A DNA stretch of 64,000 bases. Origin: Artemia franciscana (Eukaryota > Arthropoda > Branchiopoda > Anostraca > Artemiidae). Each line of letters begins with the position of its first letter. Position 1 is the stretch's first letter. Positions 24,113-36,312 of the stretch are shown here, one piece after another. Made by a program: the position numbers and the translations under genes. The notes below the pieces were generated by a model, which saw only the letters and a program-made list of their open reading frames with translations, was not told the DNA's origin and searched no databases. The stretch lies in the NCBI RefSeq assembly GCF_032884065.1, contig NC_088872.1, positions 35,002,917 to 35,066,916 of the forward strand. The letters are read 5' to 3'.

Positions 24113-24409
24113 CTAAGGAGCTTGTTGCAGGATATTAAATTTCATTTGCATTAGCACAAGCATCCAAGGGATCATGTGAATCTGAACATGTCTTTACTCC
24201 AAAACAATATTCTTTCCATTTATGGGATTCGAGCTTTTATAAAAGGGATGCTAAGAAAATAAAGAGAATGCTAGATAAAATGAAATTTTTATAAAGATTA
24301 ATATAATTTGAAAATGATGTTTTTCGACAATGCAACCAACGACGTTTAACTATTTTCACTCTAAAGCAATGTCATTTATTCATTCATAGTAGTTTCGTTT
24401 GTTTTAAGG
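24113..24409. other. stretch with no recognised gene
   Basis: AT-rich sequence between a proposed Helentron-like element and family C. I see no splice-supported frame and no repeat structure. Confidence 0.4.
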
Positions 24410-24800
24410 CTGGATTACTCATACGAATATTTTTTCTTTATATTTTTTGCTCCAATACGACTATTTCTTTTCTTTGAAAAATTTCTTTTTTTGACATGCT
24501 CCTTCATTTAAAGTATCTCAGAATACTACCAGTGGTATAGAACCAATCTGCTAATTATAGGTAGGCAATGCCAAGGTAACCTGCAGTTTCTGTGTCATTA
24601 TTTTTAAGATCGTAATTCTGTACAAGTTAGACTTGATTTCCAAAAAAGAACCGACAAGACAAGAAATAACATAAGCATGCATGCTTAATATGTTTGACCT
24701 GTTGAAAATACCATTGCTTTAACACTATCCGGATGATTAATAGTTATCGACAATGTCCCCGTTTTAAGTGCACTACTAACTAAAAAGGACGCGCTTTTTC
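24410..24800 (-). repeat. interspersed repeat family C, copy 2
   Basis: Reverse complement of 12870-13262, including TTTGACATGCTCCTTC and GACAATGTCCCCGTTTTAAG. It continues into a diverged inverted-repeat block (24800-25020) with CTGCTCTTTACTCTAAA and TAGGGTAAAGAGTG arms, which is an old relative of the palindromic elements. Confidence 0.62.
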
Positions 24801-25079
24801 AACTGAAAGTGAGAGATATATTTAAACCTACAACGAACATCTTTATTTGAGGGGAACTTCCCATCCTTATCTCCCTGCTCTTTACTCTAAATTTTCATAG
24901 CGGGTTTGAAATCATTTCCAATCCTGTGCAACTACTCTTGTCTTTAAGTACTAGTTTTCAAAATATCAGGGCAATAAATGAATACTTAGGGTAAAGAGTG
25001 TGGGGTTGAGGAGGGGGCAGCCACTATTTTTGTTTGTTAATGTTTGAATGTTGCTCCCTATTAAAAAGTGCTCGCCAAT

Positions 25080-27829
25080 TTTCGTTTCGATTACTTTTTA
25101 ATATTTTAGTGTTTTTCAGCACAAACTAAATAGATTGCTTCAAGTCAACCAGTGCTAATTTTGATTTCATTTAGAAAAAAAAATCTCTATTTGATAGCTT
25201 GAAATAGAATCAAAAGAAAGACTTCTGATGGAATTGTTTTCTTTTAACGCAGCAAAATTATACGAAATGTCACAAATGTAACTATCCTAATAATTTTTTT
25301 GATATTCTCAATTTTTCTAGCCTTTTCGACAAATTAATCAGACAAATTTTCCAGAAAATAAATTTTTCAAAGAAGAGTTAACAGCCATATTAAACCTAAA
25401 CGAGAAGAGATATTTCCTATATTAATTTAATTTCAAAACGACCATAAATTTCTTTTAGGGAATGAATAAAGCCCAAAGCAAACTGAAATTAAATAAAAAA
25501 TAATTTTAAACAAACATACAACAGTTACTAATATAATTGAATAAATAAATCTTAAAGCGATTCAAACTTAAAATGAACACTAAAATCCAAAAATTGAACA
25601 AGCAAAACCCCTACTAACTCTTTTCCTAACTTTAAAAGTCTCAAGCTTACAGCTTCATTTGCGTTTTATTGAAAACTATATTTGTCTTGAACTGTCCTTG
25701 GAAAGAACTAATAAAATTAAAGTGAATATTTAACATATAACAATATTAACCGCAAGAGTCAGCAAGCCGAAATTTATTTTGCTGTGATGTCATTTTTATT
25801 TTCAGTGTTGCAAGTACAAAAGAAAATATTCGATATATCATTTGTTTCCAAAGCGCAAATGACAAAATATGCTTTAGACTTTTACAGTAAGACTAGGAAG
25901 AAGAAGACTTTAGAATTTAATCTTTTCAAGTGAAAATCATTATATGTTAATAAAGGGGAATTTGAAAAACTTTATATATATTTAATTTGTCCACTGAAGT
26001 CAAAGGGTACTTTTCTAAGCCAATGCTAGAGCATGGTCTCTGACCATATAATAGCAGTAGCCCTGAAAGTTTCAACTTAAAACCATGTGGTCGTTTTAGG
26101 AATATTGCAGAGATGTGTTATTGGCAACCAGAATACCCACGGTGCCTTTTTTATTTAGTTTTAAGGCATAATGGGAAATTTGTATAAATATGGAAGGTTG
26201 AAAAAGCAAATAGTCTTAGAGACATAGTTACTGGACTATTCAACTAAGCTGAACAAAATGGTTATCTCAAAATGTTGATTGGATGTGTTTGGAAAATTAA
26301 TGTGCTTTGGAAGAGGACTGCTTGCCCTCAAATCAGTCTTGATTCTTAAAAAGGGCAATAGAACTTTTAATTTCTAATCGGATTAGCTCCTTTAAAAGTT
26401 TACATGGTATTGGTGTCTATGAAAGCGCTGCACTACCCATGATAATGCTCATATACTCTTTTGAAACCTGCATGTATATAGTTTTTACTTTAGTTGAAAT
26501 TTCCCCTAAACGTTCCCTAGAAGATTTACCTTAATACACTTAAGGGTATTAAGGCGAGACTTTTAGGGAATCGTTAAGAGAACTTTCAATTGGATTTGTT
26601 TCGGGAAATAATGGGCTAGGCGAGTGGCTGGTTGCCCTCCAATCACTGTTGACTCATGAAAAGAAACTAAAAACTTTCCAGTTCAACAAAAGCTTGTATT
26701 TCCCTGGGGGATAACTTTCAACCCTTGTCCGTAGGATCTGGGAGGAGGAGGGTTGTCAGCCCTGGAGCCATTGTTATATAATCTTTTGACTATTTAGAAC
26801 AAAATGGCTATCTTAAATTTCGATCACAATAATTTCGTTGAAAGAGAACGGGGGGGGGGGAAGTTGTCCTTCGGTCACTTTTGATTCTCAAAAAACGAAA
26901 TAGAGCTTTCAAATTCCTTTTAAATGAGCTACCTTCGAGGGCTATAAGAGGAAAATAAACAACAACAAAATATAACCTTCTTGTTTCCTTTCTCGTTTTC
27001 ATAAGTAAAAATTTTCATCGAATACATTTGGGGAAAAGAGGCTTGGGAGGGGACTAATTGCCCTCTAATCACTTTTAACTCTTATAAAGGCAATATAACT
27101 TCAGATTTCTAATCAAATGAGACCCTTCTGAAATTTATAAGACCAATCGCCCTCCAAATTGGAGGCTAATTGCCCTCTAATCACTTTTAACTCTTATAAA
27201 GGCAATATAACTTCAGATTTCTAATCAAATGAGACCCTTCTGAAATTTATAAGACCAATCCTTACACAAAAAACCTTATGCATTAGCAATGAGCAAATAG
27301 TATAACTTAAAGCCCTTGTCCTGTGAGGTTTGTGGGGGGTTCAACATCCCCAAAGACAGGATTACTGGACCTATCAAATATTTAAAAAAAATTAGTTTCT
27401 TAAAATTTCAATCCTATGTGTTGTGCGATGCGATGTGTTAGTGAAAAGATTGGCGTGGGGGGGTGGTCGAACTCCAATTACTTTGATTTTCAAAAAGGAC
27501 ACTAGAACTTTTAATTTCCAGTCAAAAAAGCTCCTTTCAAAGTTCCTGCTGCAATTCTTTCTATGCAAAGAGCCTTGGTCAGAAAAAAAAAAATAAAAAA
27601 TAATAACACATTGTGCCCAAATCGCTCTTTCTTAGGCAGCGCTATTATAACCAACGCAATAAATGAAATTAGTGCTTCTCATCTTTAAAGCATGGTTGCC
27701 ACGGCTAGTACCAAAGTACTATTTTTGGACCTTTTGACTAAAGCACTACTTTTTGAATCCTTTTTGCAAAAGAAGTAGACTAATTTTCCGATGCTTTTTG
27801 TTAAAACTAGTGCCTTTTAAAAAAATTAA
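25080..27829. other. gene-poor stretch with decayed repeats
   Basis: No splice-supported or long coding frame is seen. 26000-27600 carries repeated phrases such as GGAGGGGACTAATTGCCCTC and AATAGAACTTTTAATTTCTA, which resemble the interior of the proposed Helentron-like family at low identity. A tandem duplication with an offset of 112 bases lies at about 27060-27270. Confidence 0.5.
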
Positions 27830-28740
27830 ACAGTTCGTGGTAACAAACTGTAATAAGGAGCCACCCAGCTCAATAGAAACCAAAATTCTAAAAACGAAAT
27901 TTTGATACCAATAGCTACATAAAAAGAAATCGCCTTTTACTGCTGATTTTAATTATATTGGATAAGAGGATCTTTCCATGGAGGAAATTATCATTAGGGA
28001 AGAAAATTTTCATAAACAGGGCGCAGGATTTTCTAGCATTATTTAAACTAATGAAAAATGAGAAAATAAATAAGCAAAAGTGTTTTCAACTAGAAGTAAG
28101 GAGCAGCATCAAAAATTAAAACCAACAGAAATTATTACCTATACAAGGAGTTTCGTCTCCTCCTCAATATCCCGGTCTTTACGCTAAAGTATTTTCGGTA
28201 ATTTAAACTATTAATTCTACGGCCTTTGTGATCCGGGGACTATTCCTAAGGAATTGGAGAAAAATTCAAGCTTTAGTCTAAAGAGCAAGGTATTGACGAG
28301 GGGGCAAACCCCCTCACATACGTAATAAAAATATACAAATATAGAAGTTCTCTACGGAAGTTAATTCGTAAGTTGTGTTTATTTATTACTAATAAAACTG
28401 TTCGTAAAAAAAAAAATTAAAAGTTCTAGTTGCCTCTTTAAGTAACCAAAAATTGGCAACTAGATAAAAATCTAGTTGCCTCCGCCCCCGCCCCTTTTTT
28501 TTATTAAAATCGACCGATCAAAACTATGAGAACGCCATTTAGTCAAAAAAAGAACATTAATATGCAAATTTCGTTTTAATTATTCATGTACGTTGAGCCA
28601 AAATCAAAAGATGCATTAATTCAAAAACGTTCAAAAATTGAATAAAAAAAAGTTTTTTCAACTGAAAAAAGGAGCGACATTAAAACTTGAAACGATTATT
28701 CCTATATGAACGGGGCTGTCATCTCCTTAAGGTCTATAAA
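27826..28740 (-). mobile_element. proposed Helentron-like (HINE) element, copy 3, internally deleted
   Basis: Hairpin CAGTTCGTGGTAACAAACTG (27831-27850, one arm mutated), then TAATAAGGAGCCACCCAGCTC, then a jump to the part equivalent to 23100 onward. It ends in the AAAAAGGAGCGACATTAAAA end without a complete palindrome. About half the length of the full copies is missing. Confidence 0.58.
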
Positions 28741-29312
28741 CAAACAGATGTTGCATTACAGACTACATACATTATTTTGGTTTTTATTCAGTCATATATT
28801 TGTCAGCTACAAAGAAAAAAAAAGCATGATTGTATAGATTCACAAATAAAAGAATAATATTATTTTGAAAATGATATGTGATGAAGATTATAAGAAGTTA
28901 TTTTAGAATAAGACGTTATTAGGTAGGCAATAAGCCATTTAAATAATGGGGGGGGGCGAGACCGCCTTCTCTCTAACACCCTAGACTAAAAAATACACTC
29001 TCGTAGAATCAAAGATCTCAAAACCAGCAGTTATATGGGATACCACCATTCTTTTTTTATTGAAGGACATTTTACAAAATAGTTCGAACATAATTTAGCC
29101 AGATAGGTCAAATAAAACTATTGCTGTAGGCTACTATATCGAGGAAAGACTTTCCAGACATTTTTTAGTCATTTTTTAGTCATCTCGAGTTTAACCGTTT
29201 ACTCCCCCTCCTAAACAAACCGTAAGGTATAAACTGGCATAAACCGTTAAAATGAGTTAATTTTCGTTCATAGAAACGGCAATATAAAGGTATCAATGGC
29301 GTAAATTTGAGA

Positions 29313-31020
29313 TTAATTAAAAATAAAAAACAAGTTTTTTCAAATGAAAGTAAGGAGCGACATTAAAACTTAAAACGAACAGAAATTACTCCGTATATGA
29401 AAGAGGCTTTTCCTTCTCAACGCCCCGCTCTTTACGCTAAAGTTTGACTCTTTCTCTTAACTTTACATTTTAAAACAGTAAAAAACTTTAGCGTAAAGAG
29501 CGGGGCGTTGAGAAGGAAAAGCCTCTTTCATATACGGAGTAATTTCTGTTCTTTTTAAGTTTTAATGTCGCTCTTTACTTTCATTGAAAAAACCTTGTTT
29601 TTTTTTTAGTTTAATTTCTGAACGTTTTTGAATCAATGCATGTTTTGATTTTGGCTCTCCGCAGAGGAATAATTAAAACGAAATTTGTATACTTATTTTT
29701 TTTGGCTAAATGGCTTTCTCATAATTTTGATCAAATGATTTTGAGAAAAAAGGAGCGGGGGAGGAAGCCTAGTTGCCCTCCGATTTTCGGTTAATTAAAA
29801 AGACAACTAGAACTTTTAATTTTTTACGAATCTTTTTATAAATAAAAGATATACTTAACTTATAAATTAGCTTACGTAAAGAACTTTTTTATAATCATGT
29901 TTTTTTACATATATGAGGGGGTTTTCCCCCTCGTCAGTACCTCGCTCTTTACACTAAAGCTTAAATTTCGTCCCAATTCATTAAGAATGACCCCTGATTC
30001 ACAAAAGCCGCAGAATAAATAGTTGAAATTACTAAAAATATTTAGCGTAAATAGCGAGGTATCAGGAGGAGGTGAGCCCCTCATATGGGTAATAATTTAT
30101 GTTCGTTTTAATTTCTAATGCTGTTGCTTACTTCCAGCTGAAAAAAAACTTTTTCATATTTATTTTTCATTGTTTTTTTAAGTAATGCTAGTAAATCCTG
30201 CGCTCCCTTCATGAAAATTTTCTTCCCCCATGAGAAATTCCTCGATGGAAAGTTCCCCCAGCATATCCCCCTCTTCTCAACCCCTGCCTCCAACCAAAAA
30301 ATCCTCCTGAAAACGCCTGTACACTTCTCAATAACCATTACTATATGTAAGCACTGGTCAAAGTTTTGAACTTGTAACCACTCCCACGAGGACTTTGAGG
30401 GAGTAAGTCTTCCTCAAAGACATAGTTATAAGGTTTTTTGACTACGCTCAATATAATGGCTATCTCAGAATTTTAATCCGTTGACTTTGGGAAAATAATC
30501 AGCGTGGGAGGGGGCCTAGGTGCCCTCTAATTTTTTTGGTCACTTAAAAAGGGCACTAGAACTTTTCATTTCCGTGAGAATGAGCCCTCTCGCAACATTC
30601 TAGGACAACTGGGTCGACACAATCATCCCTGGAAAAAAACAATAAATAAATAAATAAATAAACACGCATCCGTGATCTGCCTTCTGGCAAAAAATATAAA
30701 ATTCCACATTTTTGTATATAGGAGCTTGAAACTTCTACAGTAGGGTTCTCTGATACGCTGAATCTGATGGTGTGATTTTCGTTAAGATTCTATGACTTTT
30801 AGGGGGTGTTCCCCCTATTTTCTAAAATAATTCAAATTTTCTCGGGCTCGTAACTTTTGATGGGTAAGACTAAACTTGATGAAACTTATATATTTAAAAT
30901 CAGCATTAAAATGCAATTCTTTTGATGTGGCTATTGGTACCAAAATTCCATTTTTTGGAGTTCTGGTTACTATTGAGCCGGATCGCTCCTTACTACAGTT
31001 CTTTACCACGAACTGTTTGA
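29313..31020 (+). mobile_element. proposed Helentron-like (HINE) element, copy 4, full length with empty-site support
   Basis: Starts TTAATTAAAAATAAAAAAC, then the long palindrome, and ends GATCGCTCCTTACTACAG into the hairpin (about 30996-31015) and TTTGA. It interrupts a repeat whose uninterrupted relatives lie at 20930-21150 and 21240-21890: ...TAAATTTGAGA | AAGGCTATCGCTTGTCG here, against ...AAATTGGAGAACGGCCTATCGCTTCTCG there. The comparison places both ends within a few bases and gives a length of about 1708 bases with no obvious long target duplication. No coding frame is seen, so it would be non-autonomous. Confidence 0.68.
29331..29606. repeat. near-perfect palindrome, arms about 120 bases
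   Basis: ACAAGTTTTTTCAAATGAAA through CTTTACGCTAAAGTTTG is repeated in inverse as AACTTTAGCGTAAAGAGCGG to the AAAACCTTG near 29606, around a spacer of about 30 bases. Such arms can extrude as a cruciform and are hard to assemble. Confidence 0.85.
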
Positions 31021-31547
31021 AAAGGCTATCGCTTGTCGTGTCTTTGCCCGATTAGATTTTGAAAGAAAATGATTTTGAAAGGTAATTTCTGTTGAAAATC
31101 CTTTTTGAATATTCAGTGAAATAAAATGAACACGCCAAATTTAACCCTCTTCTTTGAAGTTCAAAGATTCTTTTTTGTGCCCGCCTCTATTTTTGTGATT
31201 TACAAAAATTACCAGTGATTTCCAATGACGCCTCTTCTAGGAAGGAAGCGACTTTAAAAAGGAAATTTTTGGGTATATGCATAGAATTGGGAATATCGAG
31301 AAGGAAACATGTTAGGAGAGTAATTATTACTTCATAATACGAATAACAATAAGTTAACACATTTTGAATGCTCTTCCGCCTTATTTTACACCCCAAACGA
31401 CCCCTAATATGCAAATATTCAGCCAAAATTATATATTTACCTGGATTTCACAATGTTGTTTCAGCCTGGTTAGCCGTAAATTGAATCAGCAGTGTTGAAA
31501 TCAAAAAACAGAAAAACATACTGGAAATATAGCTTTTAATTTTAACT

Positions 31548-32216
31548 CTATATTTGCAAATTAGGGGGGAGGAGTTTAAAATTAGTTGGAAAGTATTCAA
31601 AATTTAATACACTAATTTTCCCGCTTATTGTGAAGTAAGAATTCCATCTTAACACGTTTCTTTTTCCATATAGCCCAATTCCTAAGCTTAAGCCAATTTT
31701 GTAATGTAAATGAACTAGCATTTGGTTGAAATAGTATTTGGTTCTGAAGATGGCATAAAACAATATATCATCTGTTCTTTTAAAATATAAATAGAATTGG
31801 ACCTGCTTAGGGAAGAAACACAAGAGAAGTGGAGCCTTGGGCTCGGCAATGTTAAACTCCGAATATTTGAACTTCTCGAAGTTCTTAATCAACTTATCAA
31901 ACCCTGTTTTACAACTGTCCTCACCTGCCTTCACCCACAAACGAAAGTAATTAGTGATTTCCAATCTAGATATTTTACGGTAGACACAATTCCTCACTAT
32001 TAAATTGCATAAACCTTTCAACTGCAAATGAAAATAACAAATCGTATAGGAAATTAATACTCTATTAGTTATTATCACTAATAGGTATACAAAATCTCTA
32101 ACTGAAAATTTTTGATGACACCCTTTAGCGTGTTTTCTCCCCAATTTTGTCCCATATTTAGAAAAACCTGGAACGGAAGATGGTAGTGTGGACTGCTTTT
32201 CTAGAAAAGGCACCAA
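31548..32216 (-). CDS. 222-codon open frame in the flank of gene copy 2 (uncertain)
   Basis: This is the longest open frame outside microsatellites. It lies in the 3' flank of secreted gene copy 2, in its sense direction. The central part reads like protein (RKISRLEITNYFRLWVKAGE, then SCKTGFDKLIKNFEKFKYSE), and a good acceptor, TTTTCATTTGCAG, stands just before LKGLCNLIVRNCV. The equivalent places near 49120-49310 and 62740-62900 keep the acceptor but have stops or frameshifts. It may be an exon preserved only in this unit, or a chance frame. The family is not recognised and no partner exons were found. A 415-base tandem duplication covers its N-terminal part (32100-32220 against 32520-32640). 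Confidence 0.22.
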   Translation of the reverse strand: MVPFLEKQSTLPSSVPGFSKYGTKLGRKHAKGCHQKFSVRDFVYLLVIITNRVLISYTICYFHLQLKGLCNLIVRNCVYRKISRLEITNYFRLWVKAGEDSCKTGFDKLIKNFEKFKYSEFNIAEPKAPLLLCFFPKQVQFYLYFKRTDDILFYAIFRTKYYFNQMLVHLHYKIGLSLGIGLYGKRNVLRWNSYFTISGKISVLNFEYFPTNFKLLPPNLQI

Positions 32217-33386
32217 AAAGGAGAGAATAAACAGTTTATTTTAGTGCCGATCCAACAGAAGGGATGGCTGTCCTGTTCTCCTATTATTCCTTCTATTCTA
32301 TATTGATTTTAAATCTTAATTTGATTTTTTTTATAACACATTTATTTATCAGCAACAATTTCAGTCATATTTAATGTGATTATTCTCTTTAATATCTGTC
32401 CCTTTTGGGTTTGATAAATCTTTCTTAATAATTTATGTTTTTTTATGAGTTTTACGTATATATGACTTAATTTCAACTAGTACTAGGTTTTATTATGTCT
32501 CTTTGATTTCTAACTCAAATTTATAGATGACGCCCTTTACTGTGTTCGTCCTCCAATTTTGTCCAATACTTAGAAAAAAACATAAACCGGAAGAAAGTAA
32601 TGTGGACGGCTTTTCTAGAAAAGCCACTGAAAGGGAGACAATAAAAAATAAAAAGAAATAAGTATTAGTACGGTTTCAGCAGAAGGGATGCTTGTCCTCT
32701 TCTTATTCATGCTTTTTTTTTATTAATTTCAAGTTTGTATACATTATTCATTTTTAATTTAATTTTGGTTACAATTCATCTACTTACCCAAAACAATTTC
32801 AGTTATATTTATGTTTAACGTAGTTATTCAGTTTAATTTCTAGGTTGCTCTTTAATTTATTTTGGAAACCTCTTTCTGGAAATGATTTTAACGAGTTTAC
32901 TGAAGGGAAAGGATGTTTTACTAAGGCAAAGCTGGAACATGGTCTCTGAAAGCCTTGGATTGGAGTTTAGTATTGTTTATGGCTTGTGTTGGGACCAAAT
33001 GAATGTAAATTCTAAGGATAAATTTTGCAGCTTCTTTATCCAAAGCTAGGTAGATATATCTACCTAGTATTTCTTTACAAGACTTTCTAGGGAGGGTGGC
33101 AAAAGGCAGAAGATATTTTTGTTTAATTTTGCTCATAGTGTTGGAAAAACTAAATATAAACCTATATTATAACTTTTGCTATCTCGTTTTTGTTGTTGCT
33201 TTTTACACTAATTTGAAAACACAACTTTCTTACTATAAATTTGATGTGCAAAAAGACATACAACTCTGATGCTAATAATCAATAATAGAATAAACCGCTA
33301 AAACAATACTAAGTGTGTAAAAAAAAACATTTAATGTAAAAATAAATCACGTACAAAACTTTCGTAGCTTAAAAACTTCTTTTTCT

Positions 33387-34793
33387 CTAGCCCCAATACC
33401 GTCTGTGACCATAGCTGTACGGAGCATATCCATATGATGGATATGAATAACTATATGTAGGGTAGTAATGACCATAATAATGATAATGATAATAACTATA
33501 GTGATGTGTTTCTGCTCCTTTCAGATCTTCTTCGACAGGAGCTTCCAATTCAGATGCTTCTCTTCTCAGTCTGTAACTAGGATCGTCAAAGGGAAGATCA
33601 CCTCTGTTAGCTGTTAACCCTCTTTTCATATCTTGAAAGCAATAGCTAGTTCCTTTGGATTATTTGGTTTGGCTATACCGCAGTGACATAAAGGGCAACA
33701 AGCAGAATCTAGAAAAAAAAGTATTTATATTGATATAGATAGGTATGTTAAAATCTGTATATACCCTTTGGACAAAAAGAAACAAGACAAAAAAGAAACA
33801 AGAACAAAAAGAAAAATCAAGAGCAAAGTTTAATATGAATGTTATGTAAGGATTTGTAAGTTCTAATTCCAAATTCAACAGGAATATTAATTATGCAACA
33901 AAAATTTATAAATCTTATTCTTGAATAAGTTTTACCACCCATCTTATCCTATTTCGTATGTTAGATTGGGCCTACAAAGAAATGGTAACAAATTTTATTT
34001 AATTTAATTTTTATTGAGTTTCGAAATTTGATTCGGGGATTTAGACCATAGGACAACTATTTAAGGAATGAAAATTCAATCAAAAAGTGCGGTTTTAGAA
34101 TAAAATGTGTCAATAGTGTATTGAATACCAGAAGGGAAGAAGATGAAATGATAGATGATTCAAATGACCTTCTTTATCAGGTTTGTTGATTTCAACTTTC
34201 AGATTAAATTACAAGAAGCATAAAAAGGGAAAATACGATATAATAAAATTAGTGCTGCTGAAGTGCTCTATACTAAAAAGAAATCAGTAAAGCATTTTAG
34301 TTCGAAAAATTCCAAACATTCAAACATTTCAAAGAGCCTGCTGAAACGAATAGAAATAGAGAGACAAAGTTCAAAAGAAACGGGATAAAAGTAATGTTTT
34401 AAAATAAAATAAAGGGACATTGGTTCATTATTGAATAAAAAAAACATAAAAATATTGCCGAGTAGAGTAGACATATCAGTTAACTGACCCACGGTAAATG
34501 CGATAAAACTACACTTGCTTTGAATAAATCAATACATTTTTTAACAAGATTTGTTTTGCATCCAGATAAGTTCAATTATCGTTGTTGATTTCATAATTTT
34601 CAGCTTTCATAAAGTAATTTGCTATAATTTTATTCATTTTTTGGTTTTACTGTGGTACTAAACCTTGTTACTTTGAAATAATTGATATCTCAAAAGTTTT
34701 CGAAAATGATTTCACGAACGATCATGAAAATGATTTGAACAAAAACTAATCTACAAATTAAAATGACAGTAATAGGCTACTCACATATTTCAT
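33387..34793 (-). pseudogene. small secreted Tyr/His/Gly-rich protein, copy 2 (frameshifted)
   Basis: Same architecture as copy 1: exon 1 MKY at 34793-34785 with gtgag donor, intron 34784-33709, exon 2 at 33708-33387 after tttttctag. Exon 2 is 322 bases instead of 324. One T is missing in GCGGTATAGCC (others GCGGTATTAGCC), giving an immediate TAG, and one base is missing before TTTCAAGATATG. The signal peptide therefore does not join the mature part. The last 80 codons from MKRGLTANRG are fully open and differ little from copies 1, 3 and 4. The promoter (TATATAAAAGG with TCAGT) is kept. Either a young pseudogene or two consensus errors in the assembly. Confidence 0.75.
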
Positions 34794-34839
34794 TATTACT
34801 AATTTTCTGGAAAACAACCAACTTCGACTAAAAGATTCA

Positions 34840-34875
34840 ACTGATAACGTAAACTAAAAAAAATCCTTTTATATA
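34840..34875 (-). promoter_or_regulatory. core promoter of secreted gene copy 2
   Basis: Minus strand: TATATAAAAGG starting at 34875 and TCAGT at 34844-34840, A at 34842, spacing 31-33 bases. Retained although the coding part is broken. Confidence 0.7.
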
Positions 34876-35378
34876 TTTGAAAATACAAGCTATATTTTCC
34901 TAAATCAAACTAGTTTCAGGTGAAAAGATACCGGTGAATTCTACAATCGACGCTGAATGTCGCAGAGGTTAAGAACCGAGATTGATTGAAAACAAAGAAG
35001 TGGTACAATATCTATTAAGAAAAAGCCCTATCAAAAGCAAAATATTTGGGTACATCAGTGCAAAATTACAGGTTAGCTGCAATTGTAGATTTTTGAGGTG
35101 AGAGGGAGGTGTATTTATATAATTTATTGGGCCTGATTTTACGGGGAGGAATATAGCTTTAGTCCCTCTATAATAATGCCACTGCCAGCAAAGACTACGA
35201 ATTTATTATGTATGTCAATTAGTTTTTACATAGTGTGTAAAAGTTGCTACCATCAACCTACTAAAACTATGACAGAAGAAGGAAAGATTGTCAAAGATTA
35301 CATGACCCTCCATTAGCTATAAGTTACGTATCTATGGTCCTAAAAAGGTCGATAAAGTCAACTGAATTAACGGATTTT

Positions 35379-35440
35379 ATAGTCCAGTCAGTAGAGTGTT
35401 AAAATTTGAATCAGAATGCCAAAGGTTCAAGTCCTTACCG
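35379..35440 (+). other. tRNA-like sequence (fragment)
   Basis: TAGTCCAGTCAGTAGAG resembles a D-arm/A-box and GGTTCAAGTCC (35424-35434) is an exact B-box. Acceptor and anticodon stems do not pair well, so this is not a functional tRNA. A decayed tRNA or SINE head is likely. Confidence 0.4.
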
Positions 35441-35480
35441 ATAATCTTTTTTCAATCATTATTTTGTCCCTTCTATATGA

Positions 35481-36312
35481 TAAATAAAAAAATAAATTTT
35501 TTCAAATGAAAGTAAGGAGCGACATTAAAACTTAAAACGAACAGAAATTACTCCGTATATGAAAGGGACTTTCCTTCCTCAACGCCTCCCTCTGTACGCT
35601 AAAGTTTGACTCTTTCTCTTAGCTCTACTTTTTTAAAGTAAAGCTAAGCTTTACTTTAAAAACTTAAAGTACTTGCAACCCCTCCCAGGGAGACTGCGGG
35701 GTAGTAAGTCGTCCCCAAAGACATAGTTATTAGTTTTTTTTTACTATGGTGAATAAAATGGCTATCTCAGAATTTTGATCCAGTGGCTTTTGGGAAAAAA
35801 TGAGCGTGGGAGGGAGCCTAGGTGCCCTCCAATTTTTTTGTCACTTGAAAAGGTCACTAGAACTTTTAATTTCCGTTAGAATGAGCCCTCCCGCGACATT
35901 CTAGGACGACTGGGTCGATACGATCACCCCTGGGGAAAAAAACAAAAAAAAAACAAATTAACACGCATCCGTGATTTGTCTTCTGGCAATAAAATGCAAA
36001 ATTCCACATTTTTGTAGATAGGAGCTTGAAACTTCTACAGTAAGGTTCTCTGATACGCTGAATCTGATGGTGTGATTTTTGTTAAGATTGTATGACTTTG
36101 TTTCCCCTATTTTCTAAAATGAGGCAAATTTTCTCAGGCTCATAACTTTTGATAGGCCAGACTAATCTTGATGAAAGTTATATATTAGAAATCAGCATTA
36201 AAATGCAATTTTTTTGATGTAGCTATTGGTATTCAAATTCCATTTTTTAGAGTTTTAGTTACTATTGAGCCGGGTCGCTCCTTACTACAGTTCGTTAACA
36301 CGAACTGTTTGA
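35481..36312 (+). mobile_element. proposed Helentron-like (HINE) element, copy 5, internally deleted
   Basis: Starts ATAAATAAAAAAATAAATTTTTTCAAATGAAAGTAAGG, keeps only the first arm of the palindrome, then jumps to the AACCCCTCCCAGGGAG part. It ends GTCGCTCCTTACTA, then a hairpin with arms CAGTTCGT and ACGAACTG around TAAC (36288-36307), and TTTGA at 36312. About 830 bases remain. Confidence 0.62.

Larger units (their letters stand above)
29040..31480. repeat. older repeat split by a transposon insertion
   Basis: 29040-29312 and 31021-31480 together match 20700-21890: GCCAGATAGGTC, GGTATCAATGGCGTAAA, ATCGCTTGTCG, AGAAGGAAACATGTTA, AAAATTATAT. The proposed Helentron-like element sits between the halves. 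Confidence 0.68.

Noticed and set aside
35379-35440. Functional tRNA gene
   Set aside because: The B-box is good but the acceptor and anticodon stems do not pair.
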